The notes: generated by a model from the sequence alone, not told the origin. A stretch of DNA of 64,000 nt from Tethya wilhelma (GCA_964030475.1 CAXIPT010000003.1:6206511-6270510); one strand, 5' to 3'. Shown: positions 46,445 to 58,676, counted from the stretch's first letter. Program-made: numbers and translations.

Positions 46445-47232
46445 CAAAGGGTGAACGAGCTGCATTTTAAACCACAGAATGACAAACATAATATTATTAT
46501 TACAGCTGCAATGAATAATATTATCGTGTGTGGCTTTCCTTGCACATGGCCACAAAGCCACACATTAGCTACACTTTTTGTTGTTTGTTCGTACTCAAGC
46601 TTGCTTACATGATGCTCTTGAAGACTTCTTGATTGTACTCCTGTTACAAGGAGACTCTGTCTCGGATCAAAATTCTGAATAACAAAGTAATGAGAAGGCA
46701 TGTCACAGTGATTTTTGATGCTTTTTGCAAACACTACCTACCACCACTTGTACAGGTGCATGTAGAGGTGGGAATTCAAAATTTTCTCTTCGTAGCAATG
46801 GGTGATCAAAGACCTGCATTTAAAGTTTAAACCATGCATAGAATGGATTGAAAATAACATTATCATGCATGTATACAGCTGCAATACATACCAGTATCAT
46901 GTAATTTTCTATGCACATAAATTTCTCCATAGACAAACCTGATCACTGAACAGTCTAATTCTGGGCCGAAGTAAAGCTAGCTCACTGTTTTGGGGAAAAT
47001 CAGTTGGACGAAGGTGAAAGTTAGCAGAGTTGGAGAATACATCTCCTTGTGTCTGCGATAAAAATAATAAATTGGACAAGTTCAGTTGCATACTGCAAAC
47101 AATGTAAAATTTTCAACATAAAAACTAGACTTAGTACATGTAGTTTTAATAAAACTGAAAGCTAACCTGTACAGCACATAATTCACAGTATCCATGATCA
47201 CCCACAGTAACAGCAACAGGAGGAGGGGTATA
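46445..47232 (-). pseudogene. TRAF-like gene copy C, internal exons only
   Basis: Exons homologous to copy B are recognisable on the minus strand: 47232-47167 (exon 6: YTPPPVAVTVGDHGYCELCA), 47052-46939 (exon 7), 46813-46742 (8a) and 46674-46609 (9: NFDPRQSLLVTGVQSRSLQ). The first codons of 8b (LVHPL, after an acceptor at 46464-46466) run into the N at 46444. All are phase 0 and open, with clean splice borders. RING, zinc finger, coiled coil and MATH exons are not in view next to it. An additional upstream segment at 47299-47376 (SSDGNLSYSAEHQLQSFDG) is probably exonic. The right-hand part is either lost or hidden in the gap. Confidence 0.72.
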
Positions 47233-47779
47233 CTGCAGTGCAACCAAAATATTTAATAGTGATCAATTCAGCACCACAACCATATGCCATAACTTACAGA
47301 TTCCCTTCCATCAAAAGACTGGAGTTGGTGTTCAGCAGAATAGCTGAGGTTCCCATCAGATGATTCTCTGTCGTCCCTACAGACATACAGAATATTTTTT
47401 CCTGTTCACGCAAAGCACAAAATACAACTCTTCTTTGCAAACTAAGTTAGTATAATAAACTTACATATTAACTCGAATACTGAATAATACTGCAGAATAT
47501 TAACAAATACTTTCGCGATGAAACTATAGGTACAGTGCCACGGTAAGAAATTGTTTCTACACTTGCGTTTAACTTGTGCTGGGAACGAGGCTAGTGCTCA
47601 ATGTAATGAATAGCTCATGCCCCATGGATATGCGTATAAATATAAAATCACAACTGAAAAATACTTCTAATTAAAAATTATTTACTTCCGGTAGCCCAGA
47701 TCTGAGTGCGCGCGCTTGGGCCCCTCCTTCAAAATTTAATACCGCGTATGCCAAATTATGATAAATTATACTCACTTAC

Positions 47780-47812
47780 GGGTACCAAGGTAGGATCTAG
47801 GATTTTCCCCAT
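47780..47812 (-). other. Possible first coding exon (MGKILDPTLVP + donor)
   Basis: ATG followed by ten codons and then gtaagtgag. It lies upstream of copy C on the same strand and could be an alternative first exon, but its phase does not join to the segment at 47376. Unproven. Confidence 0.25.
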
Positions 47813-48200
47813 TGTTCTGTCATCACGATCACACGATCAGACAGGGTGACGCAAAGACCAAAAAGAAATAAATTATAGCCTACATACTCTGATCGATCAC
47901 TGATCACTGATCACTCAGATCTTTATTGATTATAATCTATCATCCTAGTAGACATTAACTCTGCACAACTCTAGTAAAATAAGATGCGCAATTGCGGCAA
48001 ATAATCATGCTGATTCATGCATACAGTAACATTGCTTCAGAATCAGCAAGACAACTCAATTTCCATAATATCGCGTGTACACAAAACCGCAAATATTTGG
48101 GTGTGGTGCATGTGCATGTACGTGGAAAGCACGTGGACGTACCCGGACCGGACATGACTTTCTCTGATATGGCCAGTAGCCTCGTTCCCAGGCTCCCTTA

Positions 48201-48732
48201 TGGCAAGCGGTTTGTAACAAAAATCCCTTAACGCCAACGTGACGTTGTAAGGCCATACAACGTCACGTTCTAAGATTTAGGACGTCACGTTCAAGTTGCA
48301 ACGTACTTATAAGACATCAAGTGAATTTAGAACGTCACGTTCAAACCTTAGAGTATGATGTGCATTAATTTGGGAGCCAATGCAATGCATGCCATTTGAC
48401 TCTATGACATTGTGACTCTCTCCGATAATATTATCATAATAATGGTGTTTTTTTTGTCATATTAATCATTCAATAATTGTGATCAAACAATTAACAATAA
48501 TGATTATGTTACATCATTTAATAATAACCAGTTTGTTTGAATGTTCATTAAATTGTCAATAGCAAATGCACAACAAGAGAGAGTGAATGAAGTGCGCAGA
48601 CAGATCGAATGAAAAATGGAGCGAGAAACTGTATAATAGTGTGTGTGCAATGTGTGGGGCCTTGTCTAGTGCACAAAAGAATGAAAATGCATGAATATAG
48701 TGAATAGGACAGTTGTTAAAAGAGAAGCAGAA
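48201..48732. mobile_element. 5' fragment of the rve-integrase element
   Basis: It matches 54138-54662 almost base for base, including the terminal tggcaagcggtttgtaac and the cgtcacgtt-rich inverted repeat, with a few small insertions. It is cut by the N at 48733 followed by a (GT)n tract. Its left end is inserted in a TAGCCTCGTTCCCAGGC element (48179-48198) at a TA. Confidence 0.9.
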
Positions 48733-48733
48733 N

Positions 48734-48771
<38 letters not shown>
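48734..48771. repeat. (GT)n microsatellite next to an N
   Basis: About 19 GT units immediately after the unresolved base. Confidence 0.9.
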
Positions 48772-48773
<2 letters not shown>

Positions 48774-51592
48774 TAACCCTCAATGACTGAGTGTGCAGTG
48801 ACTTGCTAGAATGCTCAGGTTTAGGAACCTTTGGTGTGTTTCATTTCTTAATGTACTTCTCATGTCATGTACTAAGGCTATAATTTGGGGAGCAGCTAGG
48901 CTGGAAACGAGTAGAGGCTACATAGTTTAGGACCTACTGGGTGGTGGCTGGGTTGCATTCATTCTTTTTATTTAGTTGTTTATAGTTTCAGAGTGGCAAA
49001 TAGTTTGCATTGGAAGTGAGATGGACTTAACCCTCAGTGTGTGCATAGCACATACAGAAGGTTACAATAGTCGTCTTGTCTTGTTACTAGACAATCTCAA
49101 GAACAGTAATTCTGGCTTTTTGTGCTTCTCTGAACCCTTAGCTTGAAGGCTTAATTGAAGGCTTTTGTCACTGTGTATATGTATGCCATTCTTGCAGATG
49201 CTAATACACAGGCTAATCATAATTGTATGCTAGTGTGCTGAAATGTTATAGCTAGCTAGCTATCTCCCAGTGTAGTCTAAGACTAGATCATCCAACTGCC
49301 AAAGCACTTTGCTTAGTATAATTGTGCTTTACAGGTTGAACAAAGGTTAACCAACATAAATGAAAACAACCACTCCACTGGCAGTACTATTGCTTTTGAG
49401 CCCACCATAAGAAGTTTGTATATTGTCATGCTTTGTGTGTGCACTGATTATGCACCTTTGGTCACTTTGTAAAGCAGCTGCAAAAATGTTTATATAAATG
49501 CCCTTATACCCGTGTTCACTTGTAATTCAGTGATCTGTGCCAGAGATCTGGCAGAGCTACGTCATTACGTCATTACCAGATCTTGCCCCTAACTGTTACA
49601 GTAGTACAAACTATTTTGTTTTTGCAAATTTTTGATCAAGCACTCAGTGTTTTCCCTAGAAAATTTGAGTTGAGCGGAGCTGGTAGTTGTAGCCAGCTAA
49701 ACCCTCTCCCAATATGTTAAGTACAACTACAACTTTGTACTAGATGCACAAGACCATGTGGCCTTGCAGAAGCTAACCACTTGTTTTTGTAGCGCGGCGC
49801 TGCGCCACTCAACTGCGCATTGGGGAAATCCCTGAGCACTGTGAAGGAATACCTATACCAAATTTTCACTGTAAACACAAGCCATATCACTTAAATTACA
49901 AGTGATAATCCTCTGCCCATGTCGTTTAACCACCTACAGTATGTCAGTGTTGAGTTGTGGTAATTATCTTATTTCTTCAAGTTATTACGACAAAGTTACA
50001 TATAATCTGATTGGTGGTATAACAAAAAATTTTTTAAAAATTTATGCACTATTGTAATCTGGGGAATGCCAAGATACAAACTCAGCCATAATGGTAGGCA
50101 GATATTCTCTGTACTCAATGTTGTACAGAGAAATAGCACATGCAGTCAAACATTGAAGAGTGGGAGCCTAGCTTCAAATAATTCAAGATTGCTTGTCTCT
50201 TCTCCAATATTGCAACAGTCTCATTCCTAAAATTTACAAACATCACCCTTACCTCATGGCTATGTATAAGCAGACATGCATACTCAGGCAGACATGCACT
50301 AAGTAGATCATCACAGTATAATATATGTGTACATATCTCAAACTCAAGATCATGTCTACGAACACTGACAATTTTTATTAGTAAAAGGCTACGATTTTGG
50401 GAGCAGGCTGGCTCAGTATATTGTATATGCTGCATTGCACAAATCATAAGTGCACTGCCTGAGCAAACCATTTGGTAGCTATATATTGGTTAAAGCACGC
50501 GACCATGATTATGGGCCCGGCATAGACGAATATCAGAATCATAGTTAAAGCTGAGTTGTCAGTGAAAGTGTACTTGAAAAATGCTTGTATCTCAACATTT
50601 ACGTAAGCTTACTCTAGCAGGTCTTTTAGGCGTGGCTCTAAGACAACCAAAGCTCAAAACTTTAGTCCACAATTAATGAATTCTATATAATACACACTAC
50701 ACTTGACTATGGAGAATGATGCAGGTGCATTTGACTGATCATGGTCAATAGGCATGGACACACCCACACACACACACACACACTGCAGCCACAGCAATCG
50801 TCTTATGAAACCAGTGTGTACACATGTACACATGTACCATACAAAGCTGCTTAGTACAGAATTAACTACATGTACATGTATACCTTCCCAACTCTCTTCA
50901 GGACTTGTGAAGAATAAAGGAGAGGACACAAGGTTGCAACAAGACTCTGTTTACAATGTTGCCCAAAGTAACCTGAAGCTGTGGATAAAACAGCTGGTGA
51001 AAATAATCAGAGAAATGAAGTACATGTACCTGGTGCTAACAGTTAAGAGAGAAATGAAGTACCTGGTGTATGAATGGCACCAAAGGTGCATACGTTCCAG
51101 TGTTTGCTCTCTAAAGGGTGTTTAGGAGGCCATGCATATAGACCACAAAATCTTTTTCTGGACTCCCAAAACCCTACCACCAGTTGAATAACCAGCTGAA
51201 TTAACATTTTGTGTGTGTTACATGTTCAGTACATGCCCTTGTTATACACAAAGTAAAAAAATAATTCTGGACACCCAACTAAAATTTCTACAGCAAACAC
51301 TGTGTATAACCCGGCCTTGGCACATTACCAATGCAACACATCATACAGCTGATACACCAAATATTATTATCACTCTCTCTCTACTGAGTCTACCATTGCT
51401 TTATATTTTGATACGATAGCACTGATAATGCAACGTACTGTCNGTAGGAATATAAGCATTCTCTTGAAAGTATCTATAGCAAATCAAGAAGTAGTTTGCA
51501 ACTTTTGTTCTGGAGGAGATTGCCATCTAGGGATCACTATGAAATTTCATTATACAAATTATATTCCAGTCCCTTATTGTCTATTAAAGGAA
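48772..51592. other. No confident gene
   Basis: No recognisable domain is seen on either strand. 50900-51115 holds an open stretch on the plus strand (LWIKQLVKIIREMKYMYL) built from a local duplication of agagaaatgaagtac at about 51009 and 51049, but no family is recognisable. A short (CA)n lies at 50759-50782 and an N at 51443. Confidence 0.45.
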
Positions 51593-51820
51593 CTGTGTCA
51601 CTATATAAGCACTATTTTGTTACTAAAAGTAAAATACACGACGTTTTCTGATGTTCTATGACCTTTAATGACATTTTTGTTTTGTTTCTAGCACAATCTA
51701 GGTACCATGCCCGGATACTAGCTTGTACCTGCGTGTATTGCGTGTTTGTCAATGAAAAATGTCACGTATTTTATTTTTGGTGACAAAACAGCACTTGTAT
51801 AGTGACAAAGCTCCTTTAAT
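51593..51820. mobile_element. MITE, aaaggaactgtgtcactata family
   Basis: Left attaaaggaactgtgtcac and right gtgacaaagctcctttaat are inverted. The interior has inverted ttactaaaagtaaaata / tattttatttttggtgac. It is a compact copy of the element at 14634-15456. Confidence 0.82.
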
Positions 51821-51933
51821 TATAACTATGCTTATATGAGTGAAAGGTCAAGGGAAGCCTGGCGACAAGGCTACATAGTTGCTTGCGTTTCTCAAACTTC
51901 CAACAAGCAAACTCTGTTCCATTTTTCTTTCAG

Positions 51934-52059
51934 ATTCACCTGATGACCTTCCAAGGGACGAGGTACTGTGCCAAGGACCCCTCGTTAGTGAGTCCTGACG
52001 AAATCAAGGCCGCACGTGGGGAGCTAGACCCTCCAAAGATAGTCAGCAGCAAACAATGA
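51934..52059 (+). CDS. Probable terminal exon of an unidentified gene
   Basis: A strong polypyrimidine tract and ttctttcag precede 41 codons ending in TGA. The frame is noticeably more G+C-rich than its surroundings and reads MTFQGTRYCAKDPSL then SPDEIKAARGELDPPK. An AATAAA lies at 52181-52186, about 120 bp after the stop, at a plausible polyadenylation distance. Upstream exons were not found between 48800 and 51900. I do not recognise the protein. Confidence 0.45.
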   Translation: MHLMTFQGTRYCAKDPSLVSPDEIKAARGELDPPKIVSSKQ

Positions 52060-52256
52060 AATACTGAAAATTTAGCCATATTATATTTGCTGTCACATGC
52101 ACACTCACATACACACATGTATGTATATTGCTAATGCTTTTTCGGATGTTTGTATTCATAAAAGGAAGTTAATTATAATTAATAAAACGAAGTGTCTATT
52201 ACCACCGGACAGTCGGTGACTCAGCCCACCATTATTTGTCTATTGACACCCATCGG

Positions 52257-53727
52257 GGATCAAGTCCAGTACACGGACCCATGCGCGAAATTTATTAAAA
52301 CGCGCGTACGATCAATTGTGCATACACTCGCGAAAAATATATTCGCGAGCGTGGTTCAATGACGTAGTCATGCTATTTCCAGTTAAAGTGCAGCATGTAT
52401 CAGTGTATTGTGATGGTGTATGATACAGCTGATAGAAATAGGAGAAATGACCCAGCTGATATGATTATGGGGACTGAAAAATGCTGAGAAGATGGAATTG
52501 AATATTGTTACTGACTTTGAGAATACAAAGGTGGGGGTAAATATTTAATTGTTTTCATTGAACTGTCAGATTATAAATATGAACAGATGAAGTAAATTAT
52601 GACTATAGTTATGGATATTTAAGTTTTATATCTCTGCATATGTTGTGGAATGCAGCATAACAGGTTTTGCCATGGCGTTCAAACCACATAAACTCATCAA
52701 GATATGATGGCAATTGAGAGCGGTGGCAACCCTTCATTCTCTTAAGCTTTGTCTTCACCCTGTTCCAATAACTCTCTATTGTTTGAGTGTTGACACCAGT
52801 TGCCGGATCTACAAAGTGCTGGGAGTGATTGACAACTCGATGCCTTGAAACATTAGGGAGGCTTCTTACACGACTATAAGCACTCCACTCATCACTCCAA
52901 ATTTCAGTGCCAGGTTTGCAGTGTGCTTGGATAATTGGAAGTAGAGTAGCAGCATCACGACTGCTTACAACTTCCATCACACCAGTTGCAGGACTAGTAC
53001 TGGTATCCACCATGCCAAACACCCACACAGGGTTTGATGATGCTCTACCACGATGATGCTAAAGTACATTAAAATTGTTATTATCAATTATGCAACTGTT
53101 TTGTGATAATAATGTGATACTTGTGTATGTATACCTTCGGTTTATGGCTAAAGCAGGACTCATCAATCTGAACAACATGTACAGGTCCAGTACCACCCAT
53201 TGTCAAGTCGTCATGATTCAAGAGCCTCCAAGAACAAATCTCTCTTAGCCACTGATTAAAAAATCTATCGCTGTGGTTTTCGAAACTTCACATTCTTCTG
53301 CTGCTTGGGTAACAGGATACTGCCTAGCCCACCAGTATAGCAGCAATAGCGATTTCCTCAATGGTATGCTGGTGTTCTTGAAAAATGTACCTTTATAATT
53401 AACTTATCATTTTAATGATTTAATTAATTAACCTGAACTGGTCTTGAATGTCACCTCTCTTTTGAAGCCTCATAGGAGTGGAGCAACTTGGGCATGTCTT
53501 ACTTGTATGTAGCAATCCAAGCTGTTGCAATATGCAACAAGCTGATCCATGCTTCCAAACAGCCTATGGCCAATAGCTAGGAGACTCAGCGCCATGGTTA
53601 AATTTCCCGCCAAAACCATGCTTAATGAACCACACTCGCGAATGTAATTTTCGCGAGTGTATGCACAATTGATCGTACGCGCGTTTTAATAAATTTCGCG
53701 CACGGGTCCGTGTACTGGACTTGATCA
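52257..53727. mobile_element. Merlin DNA transposon with ~100-bp inverted repeats
   Basis: The block from 52257 (gatcaagtccagtacacgga) to about 52357 is the inverse of about 53627-53727, with only a few mismatches. Between the repeats lies an ISXO2-like transposase on the minus strand. Merlin is the eukaryotic counterpart of bacterial IS1016/IS1595. I could not identify the expected 8-9-bp target duplication, so the exact outer ends are uncertain. Confidence 0.9.
52609..53562 (-). pseudogene. Merlin transposase (ISXO2-like DDE), one frameshift
   Basis: The order on the minus strand is: zinc-ribbon-like HTSKTCPSCSTPMRLQKRG (about 53516-53440); IPLRKSLLLLYWWARQ and a helix-turn-helix-like region; VQIDESCFSHKPK with the first catalytic D (about 53165); GTEIWSDEWSAYSRV with the second D; and TQTIESYWNRVKTKLKRMKG with the catalytic E. 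Introns at about 53129-53062 and 53433-53392 have GT-AG ends. A run of six T (53258-53263) has lost one base relative to the frame that continues as NQWLREICSW, so the sequence as given is frameshifted. The 139-codon C-terminal part is open. All three catalytic acids are present. Confidence 0.87.
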
Positions 53728-54017
53728 ATTTCGTTCTCTTTTCGGTCTATAAATGTCCTAGTAGATGATTCATTTTCAGCCAAAAAAGTTCCTTCATCTG
53801 GATCAAAGCTGTCTAAGTCAGTGTCAGGTTCATCAGCACAATACTCTGGATCAGATTGAGGCTCTGACAGCTCAGATACCATGGTAGATTCACTGTCACA
53901 ATTCTTTGAAGGAAGCTGGCACTTAATCTTCTTCACTGGTCCATGCACACTGACTCTGTAGGATGTCACAGTGTCAGCCTTTCTTCTAAGCAACAACTTT
54001 CTTTTGGGCATCACCAC
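53728..54017 (-). other. Open frame interrupted by the Merlin element, acidic, unknown
   Basis: A minus-strand frame starting at 54017 reads MVMPKRKLLLRRKADTVTS then an acidic region (EPDTDLDSFDPDEGTFLAE) and continues into the Merlin inverted repeat, where it ends by chance. Basic start then acidic linker is common near the N-termini of transposases, but no family can be assigned. It may be the N-terminal exon of the Merlin unit itself if the real element is larger. Confidence 0.4.
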
Positions 54018-54137
54018 ACCTTGAGTTAGCAGAGGACTGTATGAGGGTGTACGAAGGGTTAACTTTTGTCAAGAAAACAAATTACGTCATCTACAATCTG
54101 CGTGACCAAACGTGGTTGTTGCCCATCGATCATAATA

Positions 54138-56591
54138 TGGCAAGCGGTTTGTAACAAAAATCCCTTAACGCCAACGTGACGTTGTAAGGCCATACAACGT
54201 CACGTTCTAAGATTTAGGACGTCACGTTCAAGTTGCAACGTACGTAAAGACATCAAGTGAATTTAGAACGTCACGTTCAAACCTTAGAGTATGACGTGCA
54301 TTAATTTGGGAGCCAATGCAATGCATACCATTTGACATGACATTGTGACTCTCTCCGATAATATTATGGTGTTTTTTGTCATGTTAATCATTATTGTGAT
54401 CAAACAATTAACAGTAATATCACTTATTATGTTACATCATTGTTTGTTTAGTGTGTATACTACCAAATTGAATGTTCATTAAATTGTCAACAGCAAATGC
54501 ACAACAAGAGAGAGTGGATGAAGTGCGCAGACAGATCGAATGAAAAATGGAGCGAGAAACTGTATAATAGTGTGTGTGCAATGTGTGGGGCCTTGTCTAG
54601 TGCACAAAAGAATGAAAATGCATGAATATAGTGAATAGGACAGTTGTTAAAAGAGAAGCAGAATCCTTATGCATGCCAGCTATAATAATTCAGTGTATAT
54701 AATATATAATTATTATAATTATATGTATGCATGATATCATGTGCTATAGGATGTAGCATGCATGCATGATGTTCATGAGCTATTAAACACATACATTTAA
54801 TTTATGGAATTGGTCTTCCGTTTATGAAATTATGAAGTGTGATGAGTATGATTGTGCATTATGCTCATGATTGCAGTGTATTCAAAAAAGCTAGCACTTG
54901 AGAACATAGATCAACTCCAAACTCATCAGATACTCCCAAAGGATTAACAGTCTGTTGCAAACGGTTATAATCGCTGTCACTTAAATGCAACTCAATTTCA
55001 GGAATAACAACACTTCCATCAGGAGAAGGAGTTAGACCTATATGAATAAACATATATTATTGTAGGGCATACAGGTGTTTCTCATTGGTAGGATCCAATA
55101 GGTCATGCATGATGCTCCATATAATAGAACAGTTTATAAAACACTACAGTTACACTTTGATGCATATCCCTCCATAGCTGCTCTATACGTTGGTTATGCA
55201 CAGATGACCCAACTATCATGCTTCTTCTTTCAAATCCTCTCCTCTCTATCATGTACTGGGCAACCCTAACATTCTCGCCTCCCTGATCACATCTAACACA
55301 GGACGGTAGAGAGTACTGCTGAACAGCTGACAAGAAAAGCTGACAAGAAACTGAGCTCATACACCGTGTCTGCAGTGTTGTTACCACAACACTTAAAATG
55401 TGATCAAACGACTGTACCCGTCAATACATCCATGTGTAATGATCCTCCATCGGATCAGCTTGTGGTGTGAGTCTATAAGAGAGAGATTGTATAGATGTCA
55501 GGTGAGCTCACCTGATATTTGGGAATATAATTAAGCTACATGTCACTACTATTTTAACATTACTAATGAGCTAGCAATATACAATATGTTAATATGCACT
55601 CAGTTCCACCCACAACCCCCCCTCCCCTCCCATCACCACCACTAAACATGAATATATACTCTTATAGATTCCCTTAGTTTTCACATACCAATATGCCACA
55701 AAGAGTTTGGCCCAGGTACAGAATAAGGTCTTCGCTTAGTAGTACCTCCTAGCAAACGGTAAGCAGAACTTAAAGGATCACTCTCTCTTACTAGTCTCCT
55801 AAGTCTGTCTCTTGTCACTTTGATTCCTCTTGCTCTAAGCCTTCCGCTGATGATGGATACACCAAGATTGGGGGACTCAGAATGTATCTCCCTTATCAAT
55901 TCTAAAACATCAGCATCATTTACAGTATCAGCTATATCATTAAGCATCCCAAAATCGGCACGCCTTCTGTAAACCAGAATTATATAATTAAATGAGTCAG
56001 CCTGTGACTGGTATGTGCATGTTATACTTCATCACATATAGGTCTAAGTTTCTCTTGGGAGTTATTGTCCTATACTTGGTGTTAATACTGAGCCAGCTAT
56101 ATAATACACACACGTGCATCAAGCATATATCTTGATAGCGTTAACCACTGAAGCTGTATTTCCACCAGACAATCAACTAAACTCAGTAGCTCTGTTTTGT
56201 ACCTCAAAATTATAGCTCGCTCTTCACCTAGTATGTCAGAGTCATCCAAGTGATGAAGTTCCATTTGTTGGTACAGTGAGGTGCAAGTAGAAATGCACAG
56301 ATCTAGCCTTTCCACTACATACTCTGTATAACTCTGGTTAGCAACTCCATACTGCCGGGATTCTCCCAGACTAAACTCTCCAACACCTTGGAAGTACCTG
56401 GACCATTCATTAAAAGACATTCTCTCAGCCAAGCTCTCCCAAATTAATGCACGTCATACTCTAAGGTTTGAACGTGACGTTCTAAGTACGTTGCAACTTG
56501 AACGTGACGTCCTAAATCTTAGAACGTGACGTTGTATGGCCTTACAACGTCACGTTGGCGTTAAGGGATTTTTGTTACAAACCGCTTGCCA
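54138..56591. mobile_element. DNA transposon with rve-type integrase and ~160-bp inverted repeats
   Basis: The ends tggcaagcggtttgtaacaa and its inverse begin inverted repeats of about 150-170 bp (54138-54312 and 56436-56591), near-identical except for a 24-bp block present only on the left. Both repeats contain cgtcacgtt/aacgtgacg several times. TA lies on each side (54136-54137, 56592-56593), the only visible duplication. All coding pieces run on the minus strand. Confidence 0.9.
54865..56432 (-). pseudogene. rve/DDE integrase-like transposase, interrupted
   Basis: Pieces in order: 56432-56097, an N-terminal region (MSFNEWSRYFQGVGEF) without a recognisable domain; 55947-55698, a helix-turn-helix-like region (LGVSIISGRLRARGIKVTRD) ending YSVPGPNSLWHI; an intron (gtatgt..ttatag) that on removal gives WHID followed by HKLIRWRII and [10 protein letters not shown]; 55387-55103 with CVRCDQGGEN and NQRIEQLWRDMHQ; and 55053-54865, a conserved C-terminal segment (SDYNRLQQTVNPLGVSDEFG). 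The D of WHID, the D of CDQGG and the E of RIEQLW are the likely DDE triad. Frameshifts follow LITF (about 55406) and lie near 55350, so this copy is inactive. The fold belongs to retroviral-integrase-like enzymes of DNA transposons; the superfamily name is unsure. Confidence 0.82.
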
Positions 56592-57086
56592 TACGATCAC
56601 ACATTAATCATCATGGTTATTACCCAGTGGATCAATGTGTGAAACGGGTGGATCTGATCATCATACGTACGGTAGTACGTAAGTAGGAATGGGCCCAATG
56701 TCCCATAGACACAATACAAAATGTTTATCTCCATAAAATCTAGCAAGACAAAGTTAAACCTTCAATCTTGCTCAGAAGCTTTCTTAGACAGATTAATAAA
56801 CGCTTGCATGGCCTAAAAACTCACAAAAGTTTTCATAAGCACTCGTAGCTAGCGCTTGTTAGAAGCTACACCCACGCAATTTTGTTTTCACTTACTTACT
56901 AACTGACTTACTTGAAAGCGATTTCCAGAGAAACAAAAGACGTTGAGCTTGTTTTGACTACACAGAGCAACTTGTTCTCATCTGGACTAGTGCCTTTTAT
57001 ACTCGCTTTCTGCCTAAATGTGCTCAAACAAGAGCTAGAAAGCTTTAAACTTAGTATATAAATTCATACACTTCAATGAAGCCATC
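56592..57086. repeat. hAT-related dispersed repeat, host of the next MITE
   Basis: An inverted, diverged copy of 31045-31440 and 33940-34520, recognisable by gtaggaatggg near 56691 and the tgtcccatagacacaatac block near 56709. It continues at 57961-58125 after the Mutator-like insert. Confidence 0.7.
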
Positions 57087-57951
57087 GGGTTATTGCAAAA
57101 AGCGGCCTTATGGCTGTTGGCTGTATGGCTGTATGGCCTTATGGCCTTAAGTATTTAGCCTTATATGGAAAGTTTATTATGCTAAAATTAGTTACTTTCC
57201 GGCTAAAACTATAAACTGTCAAGAAAGAAGAGAAGGTAACAGCTGAACGAATGTGTCAGTATCAGGCCGGACTGATGATGGAGTCTTCAACCATAATATG
57301 ATGCTATCTATGCTTCATTGTCTTGGACTCATTATGACATCATCAAAGTTGTCCTGAGTGAGCACAAATTCAGTTCCTACTAACTTTGGTGATATAATCT
57401 CACGACACATAAAGACGTACAGGAATGAAAAAATTAAGCACCCAGGAGGAAGTTGGCACTGATTGCATCTGCCAATCGACCTGGCAGAAAGCTAAATAGA
57501 CTTTTCCACTGATGACTGATGAATATGACATCAGTGAGAGGGATCATTGATGGTCAAAAAAGGATCATCTATATGCCAAAACCATCGACAGATTATAGTC
57601 AAAACACAAGATACAGCCAGTCCCACAACCATGCCACGATCTACAAATTTAAAGTGAACACCAAGCTGCATTGTGTGCTGCTCGAGCTCAGGTTGTACTG
57701 CAACTACCACTATCAAGAGTAACATTCACACGGTTCAAATAATGGCTTTCACTTCTTTCATTGTCATCCTTATACTAGCAATATTAGGTAGTTACATCAA
57801 CCTCCTTGCTTTGATTGTTAAAAATTTTATTTTCCTATCATTGACTATTGTTAGTATTTATATTTTAGTTCCATATAAGGGCAAATACCTAAGGCCACAA
57901 AGCCAAGAGCCAATGGCCATAAGGCCACAAGGCCGTGTTTTGCAATCACCC
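57087..57951. mobile_element. Mutator-like MITE with 9-bp duplication, nested
   Basis: Ends gggttattgcaaaa and ttttgcaatcaccc start inverted repeats of about 95 bp rich in ggcc(t)tatggc words. A perfect 9-bp gaagccatc flanks both ends (57078-57086, 57952-57960). The host repeat has an uninterrupted relative at about 33944-33960, showing the empty site. GGG termini, long inverted repeats and a 9-bp duplication suggest Mutator-like transposition. The interior frames are not recognisable. Confidence 0.9.
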
Positions 57952-58124
57952 GAAGCCATCTTTTGTAGATAGAGGTCAAAGGTCGTTATCTAACTACGTG
58001 GCATTTAATGCGCATGCGCATTAGCCTAATAGTTTTGCTACTCAAGCTTGTTGTAACTGAAGACTTACTAAGTCCCTGATTTAGTCTCCTCACTTTAGTG
58101 TTGAAAAAAGTGAATGAACAAGTA

Positions 58125-58620
58125 TATTAAAAATTTCATAAAAATTAACAGTGTAGGAATGGGCAGTGCGGTAAAAAGTAAGGAAACAAGGCATGTCGCA
58201 ATTTCGGCACATGACTACTTCATTTTTTTATGCTCAAGTAGAGTATTGAGGATTAACTAAAACAACATTGCCTAGATTGCCTGCTTATACTTTGCCCCAC
58301 TTAGCTAGCTAACCGTTAAGTTCCACACCTCATGCAATTAATCCATCTGCACTCCCTGTCAGTATTCAGACCATAAGGTGGCACACTCTGTAGCATACTG
58401 ATTGGCATGCATGATCTATGAATTCAAACCATTATTTTATCCAGGCATGTACAACATTGTTTGAAGCTTATCTTTATTTATTTTTATATGACAGGATGTA
58501 TGAGGAATCAAAAATGAAAATGAAGTAGTCACATGCTGAAATTGCGACATGCCTTGTTTCCTTACTTTTTACCGCACTGCCCATTCCTACACTGTTAATT
58601 TTTATGAAATTTTTAATATA
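58125..58620. mobile_element. Hairpin element with ~100-bp arms
   Basis: 58125-58225 and 58513-58620 are inverted copies, built around taggaatgggcagtgcggta and gcactgcccattccta. Homologous to the hairpin at 35108-35450. Confidence 0.82.
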
Positions 58621-58676
58621 TACTGAATAAGCAACCACTGAAAATTGTGAAATTTTAACTATTTCAGATGATTGTN

